A stretch of DNA of 64,000 nt from an uncultured archaeon (GTDB taxonomy: Archaea; Thermoproteota; Nitrososphaeria_A; Caldarchaeales; Wolframiiraptoraceae). A program made the position numbers and the translations under genes. The stretch spans positions 143,065 through 207,064 of the forward strand of contig CALKCF010000002.1 of NCBI GenBank assembly GCA_938083505.1. Direction: 5' to 3'. This document shows, in pieces, positions 62,901-64,000 of this stretch (position 1 is the first letter of the stretch; each line of letters opens with the position of its first letter). The notes under the pieces were generated by a model. The model did not search any database. It worked only from the letters and a program-made list of their open reading frames with translations, and had not been told where the DNA came from.

Positions 62901-63813
62901 CGACCAAGGTTGCCTCGCTGGTATCAGGTACGCCATGCCTGGTGTGGTTCAGGTCGTATACCCTTACCTGGGCATAAGAGATGTTATCTTTTTTGTCGTA
63001 CCATGTATGCGTGTGGAACTTAGTCCATATTACGGCGCAGGGTATGACGAATGCAGAAGAGGGTTCCGAGAACGCGGCTGCGAAGTGTGATAGCGTGGAG
63101 TTTAAGATCGCTACCGGACCAGAAGTCATCATACTATAACTATTATTGTAAAAGTAGAAAGAATTACCATGATCAAGGATAGTACCATCTATTAATATTG
63201 TATAGTTGCGGTTGTACGGCTTCCCGGGAAGAACTCTATCAAACTCAGACTTTGTCAGGTTTACTTTTATCATCGCAAGTATGATTCCGTCGTACAGCTT
63301 GCTGTGAGTGTACAGCCTGCTGGAAGCCATCGTTATGTTCTCTCCGTACCAGCTCTTCGCCTTAACAACTATCGTAACGTTATCCCACGTCTTAGGCCAT
63401 GAAACGCTAACGAAACCCGTGCCGTTGGGCTTGAACGTCTTATATGGCGTCGGGTTTGGATTGGACTGTGTCTGCCAGTATACCATCACTTCGACGTTCG
63501 GCTCTAGCGTCGGCTCGCCCTTGGAATCGATCTTCGTCAGGTTGTACCTCTCAATCCAAGTTGATGGATACGCTGGAAATACTGGCGGTGTTTCAATATT
63601 ATAGATATAACCTGGCCAGCTTCCACTTACAGTATTATTTCCTTTCCATGCTGGCGTAACTACCTTCAGCCATACTGTATATTCTGGTGTTGTTTCCGCT
63701 TGGACTACGTAGTAAATAGCGCTGGGTAGCACTACTGCAGCAACTAGAGCTAATAGCAGAGCTAGCGCGGTTATTTTTGCAGCTTTACTTCTATTACTCA
63801 TTTTTCTTATCAC
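56965..63813 (-). CDS. Giant (2282 aa) secreted surface protein with C-terminal TM anchor; S-layer candidate (start GTG 63813 or ATG 63800)
   Basis: Signal ITALALLLALVAAVVLPSAIYYVVQA; many NxS/T sequons; carboxypeptidase-regulatory-like repeats near C-terminus; FATFLALIIGIILLVIVVVVILFEYVRWRGRR anchor. Confidence 0.8.
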   Translation of the reverse strand: MIRKMSNRSKAAKITALALLLALVAAVVLPSAIYYVVQAETTPEYTVWLKVVTPAWKGNNTVSGSWPGYIYNIETPPVFPAYPSTWIERYNLTKIDSKGEPTLEPNVEVMVYWQTQSNPNPTPYKTFKPNGTGFVSVSWPKTWDNVTIVVKAKSWYGENITMASSRLYTHSKLYDGIILAMIKVNLTKSEFDRVLPGKPYNRNYTILIDGTILDHGNSFYFYNNSYSMMTSGPVAILNSTLSHFAAAFSEPSSAFVIPCAVIWTKFHTHTWYDKKDNISYAQVRVYDLNHTRHGVPDTSEATLVGAAVTLGEEGLSTWVPIPLQTHNLSVRLPFSQLWTGLNTAPHLNTTLRVWWETVLVNQTGFLALNYGFNGTTIDMNCTVFYAVFGAKDMDPRVQHPTFEDALVKAQVIIKLTRQKAGQTSPQVYFDMNEIALTGYHKQEWWGLTASVEGPAMVGALSDFKKMGYMRFPNGSIVSATVYDPRDARNLAEALARPCERIVNIKELNTITLDDDRDRWGDFKGISVQVRWGGGPAEAYGGSLVTVNSTYIANPYYVALKPVSWVKPSETPNDKRLDVKDASEYGLTVIIDRVFAVDGVLWLECNVFDLMLQIVDQLGSPLEPTHTRVVLLRPNGPPVEFAGYPTEHTIYVPEDKLVTIVFYGWISTNGTLLIYQLPGEIGPYGVRVYYQNVLVYENLTLIGKLVRTENFTLKTSVYKLLVKITDAHDEGLPYTPVKYVHTAYGDVWTNTADDGTIDFAKIPVQVGAPSPTWVIKAVYWKGVLVTFLDKNAVKYPDGTTDDARPDGSVAINVTKAAAVPIIVRAKITDIIFYTWDFQKVEKIPNVNITMSWWGLNITTGKMVEFVETMDGNDGRPWELDFDQQPYNTSKIVAQFFRYRITYYMSEAKVVFHQMPALDEEVNMPCINVTTTTWGWKWDAEYVPYNFNAELSTPGFALWDNPTTSENEAHNRTVLRVLPKALKPDVYYPDILTALSFKELTFCQRISIDLPLWAMGFDVVAINGERWLGDAEFAIYNDVNMMMDIIKTNATAPIKLRSKVDRDNLPLSKIWWNSSTPWVREGIGSGYYAADLTFKTDMGVTVNMFTWYRPGGIWPTNIAPWPDFVAGNYTFYLTPNINLKNAWETRKSTVTVYIDIGDTEDVETTYYIPYIYDKELLKVPLPVGIITLELKDQGGVRPLKYAFVNITAHIDDERFSVYSLKGEKAQWAGKVDAEGKAEITAPTAGFLNYTLKKEGEYLLKTFNITVYWYLNSSVVYEAYFNLTKMGWKVDRVAVSDVVLHHTICTDFDRVVKGLYADLAWINVTKPDEYVHPGILVVNDTAKTWTLKPLDAAMGKAPWTDGKLELNLVPTAMKFRVFDYFLNKYVEWNVSHLWRVAAWYTGLEKGPVQYNGKSYKQLMFGSGTDESPVNSAVWVIIGAAPFDHTTYRWTRDSGDVISGYAVDTNYGKVGRYTPDVEDVIKLIDYLEPAKTVEVIEATRTVKHVALKLNATDIAVRVVWQQGENATATYVTGPLVGWNVKLTFVPPAEYLTDAEREALWRTWRVTFSGVTDETGTAWIRSGSTPETVIWNASRIKAGMTKEASWLVVSPPAYMLNEKDPYWLNKVVKPGAEAHNLEVFEGAQDPAAMVGIDLTPEGYFSWLPEPSLWVSEPFNLGYSTIYNLYGLPVYMTVRNEWGAGLWLPSYFGIGLGGSSGWARIGGAWYARINVWPNDPETSQHVPYTPVFQYMPVTAKITDFNGRPLPGAFFWMVDSVTGKTAGWSYAGKDGVTEPVYLRKPEWTLLLRVHYLGRDAEGHPAWPFNAFGKWPVSYYSDADETQPGPGIFGELAKRVKVTTLAHQYHGVWRIRPGAHWDITAKIFDIRVRHYYEEAKPIEVDAKFYREFPDKPGGTVEFKAKEIIEVKRLNRGTYDEVAEWLGVVVGRKSFDLSAANVGTVAGELRVAVGEISVAVKDMTGRILTDAEAKFEGIEKVLMVPPEILAKYKLASEEDAKTLKAVGAVFVTKLPIPTNIRYSLSISWVSPSFGTEAKVSIIDTVDGINAKREIVLPVGVVTINVVDGKGRPVSGAEVVLGKVKAKTDAAGKAVFEGVPLEREGEGITYQLTVLREGEEVYKDTVKLSTAMTSLTVIGELFDLSVLVKGAAGQGLPFATVTLKKAGVVVGHFTTDEGGSVTIPKLVAADYEVEATYKGYTGTAKVSKADLMAGKRAEITLPPYVEIAGMPLTFATFLALIIGIILLVIVVVVILFEYVRWRGRRVGIFPPPPPKK

Positions 63814-63814
63814 A

Positions 63815-63830
63815 CTCGCAAGTTTGCGAG
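63815..63830 (-). promoter_or_regulatory. Perfect inverted repeat just upstream of the giant surface-protein start
   Basis: CTCGCAA-GT-TTGCGAG, with TTAAATAA-like TATA element further upstream (~63847-63857, minus strand). Confidence 0.45.
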
Positions 63831-64000
63831 CAAATGCTTGAACTCCTCTTATTTAACCAGCTCGTTTCTAGAGGCATTCTACTGATTAGAACCCATGAAA
63901 TTCCAAGAAATTAAAGCGCAGAAATCAGAAATTTGAAATGCATGACCAGAAGCACCCTTGAGAATTTCAGGGTATTACATGCGAAATCTTCTAAGGAACA

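Noticed and set aside
57078-63659. Long plus-strand ORFs (e.g. 60910..61509, 59647..60174, 57473..58039)
   Set aside because: Antisense to the 2282-aa surface protein; explained by codon bias of the real gene.

Overview
This 64-kb window is archaeal chromosome. The gene set is mostly housekeeping: RadA, RFC large and small subunits, Orc1/Cdc6, eIF5A, aIF5B/IF2, ribosomal proteins S25e, S6e, S24e and S27ae, Kae1, Bud32, diphthine-ammonia ligase, an NFACT/RqcH-like protein, archease and AMMECR1. S25e plus BHB-type tRNA introns suggest a thermophilic TACK-lineage archaeon; lineage is inference. There is a stand-alone 16S rRNA gene (minus strand) with a long flanking processing stem. Five tRNAs are present: Asp(GTC), iMet(CAT), His(GTG), Arg(CCT) and Ser(GGA). 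Two of them appear to carry short introns at non-canonical positions, in the 3' acceptor strand of tRNA-Asp and at the acceptor/D-arm junction of tRNA-His. Metabolic content includes two back-to-back four-subunit 2-oxoacid:ferredoxin oxidoreductase operons separated by a Cys-containing HTH-like protein and overlapping AT palindromes, an aldehyde:ferredoxin oxidoreductase, and a DsrE/TusA/cysteine desulfurase/IscU cassette. A 2282-aa secreted, membrane-anchored surface protein (S-layer candidate) lies near the right end. Several loci are decayed or interrupted: a FlaJ/T2SF-like remnant at the left edge, a PadR/DrrA/DrrB-like ABC locus, a PD-(D/E)XK-like gene with a one-base frameshift, and a ferredoxin/radical-SAM gene interrupted by a single in-frame TAG. 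I found no CRISPR array, intact transposase or provirus. The most noteworthy observations are the acceptor-stem tRNA intron, the single-amber Fe-S/radical-SAM reading frame, and the palindrome/HTH module between the OFOR operons.
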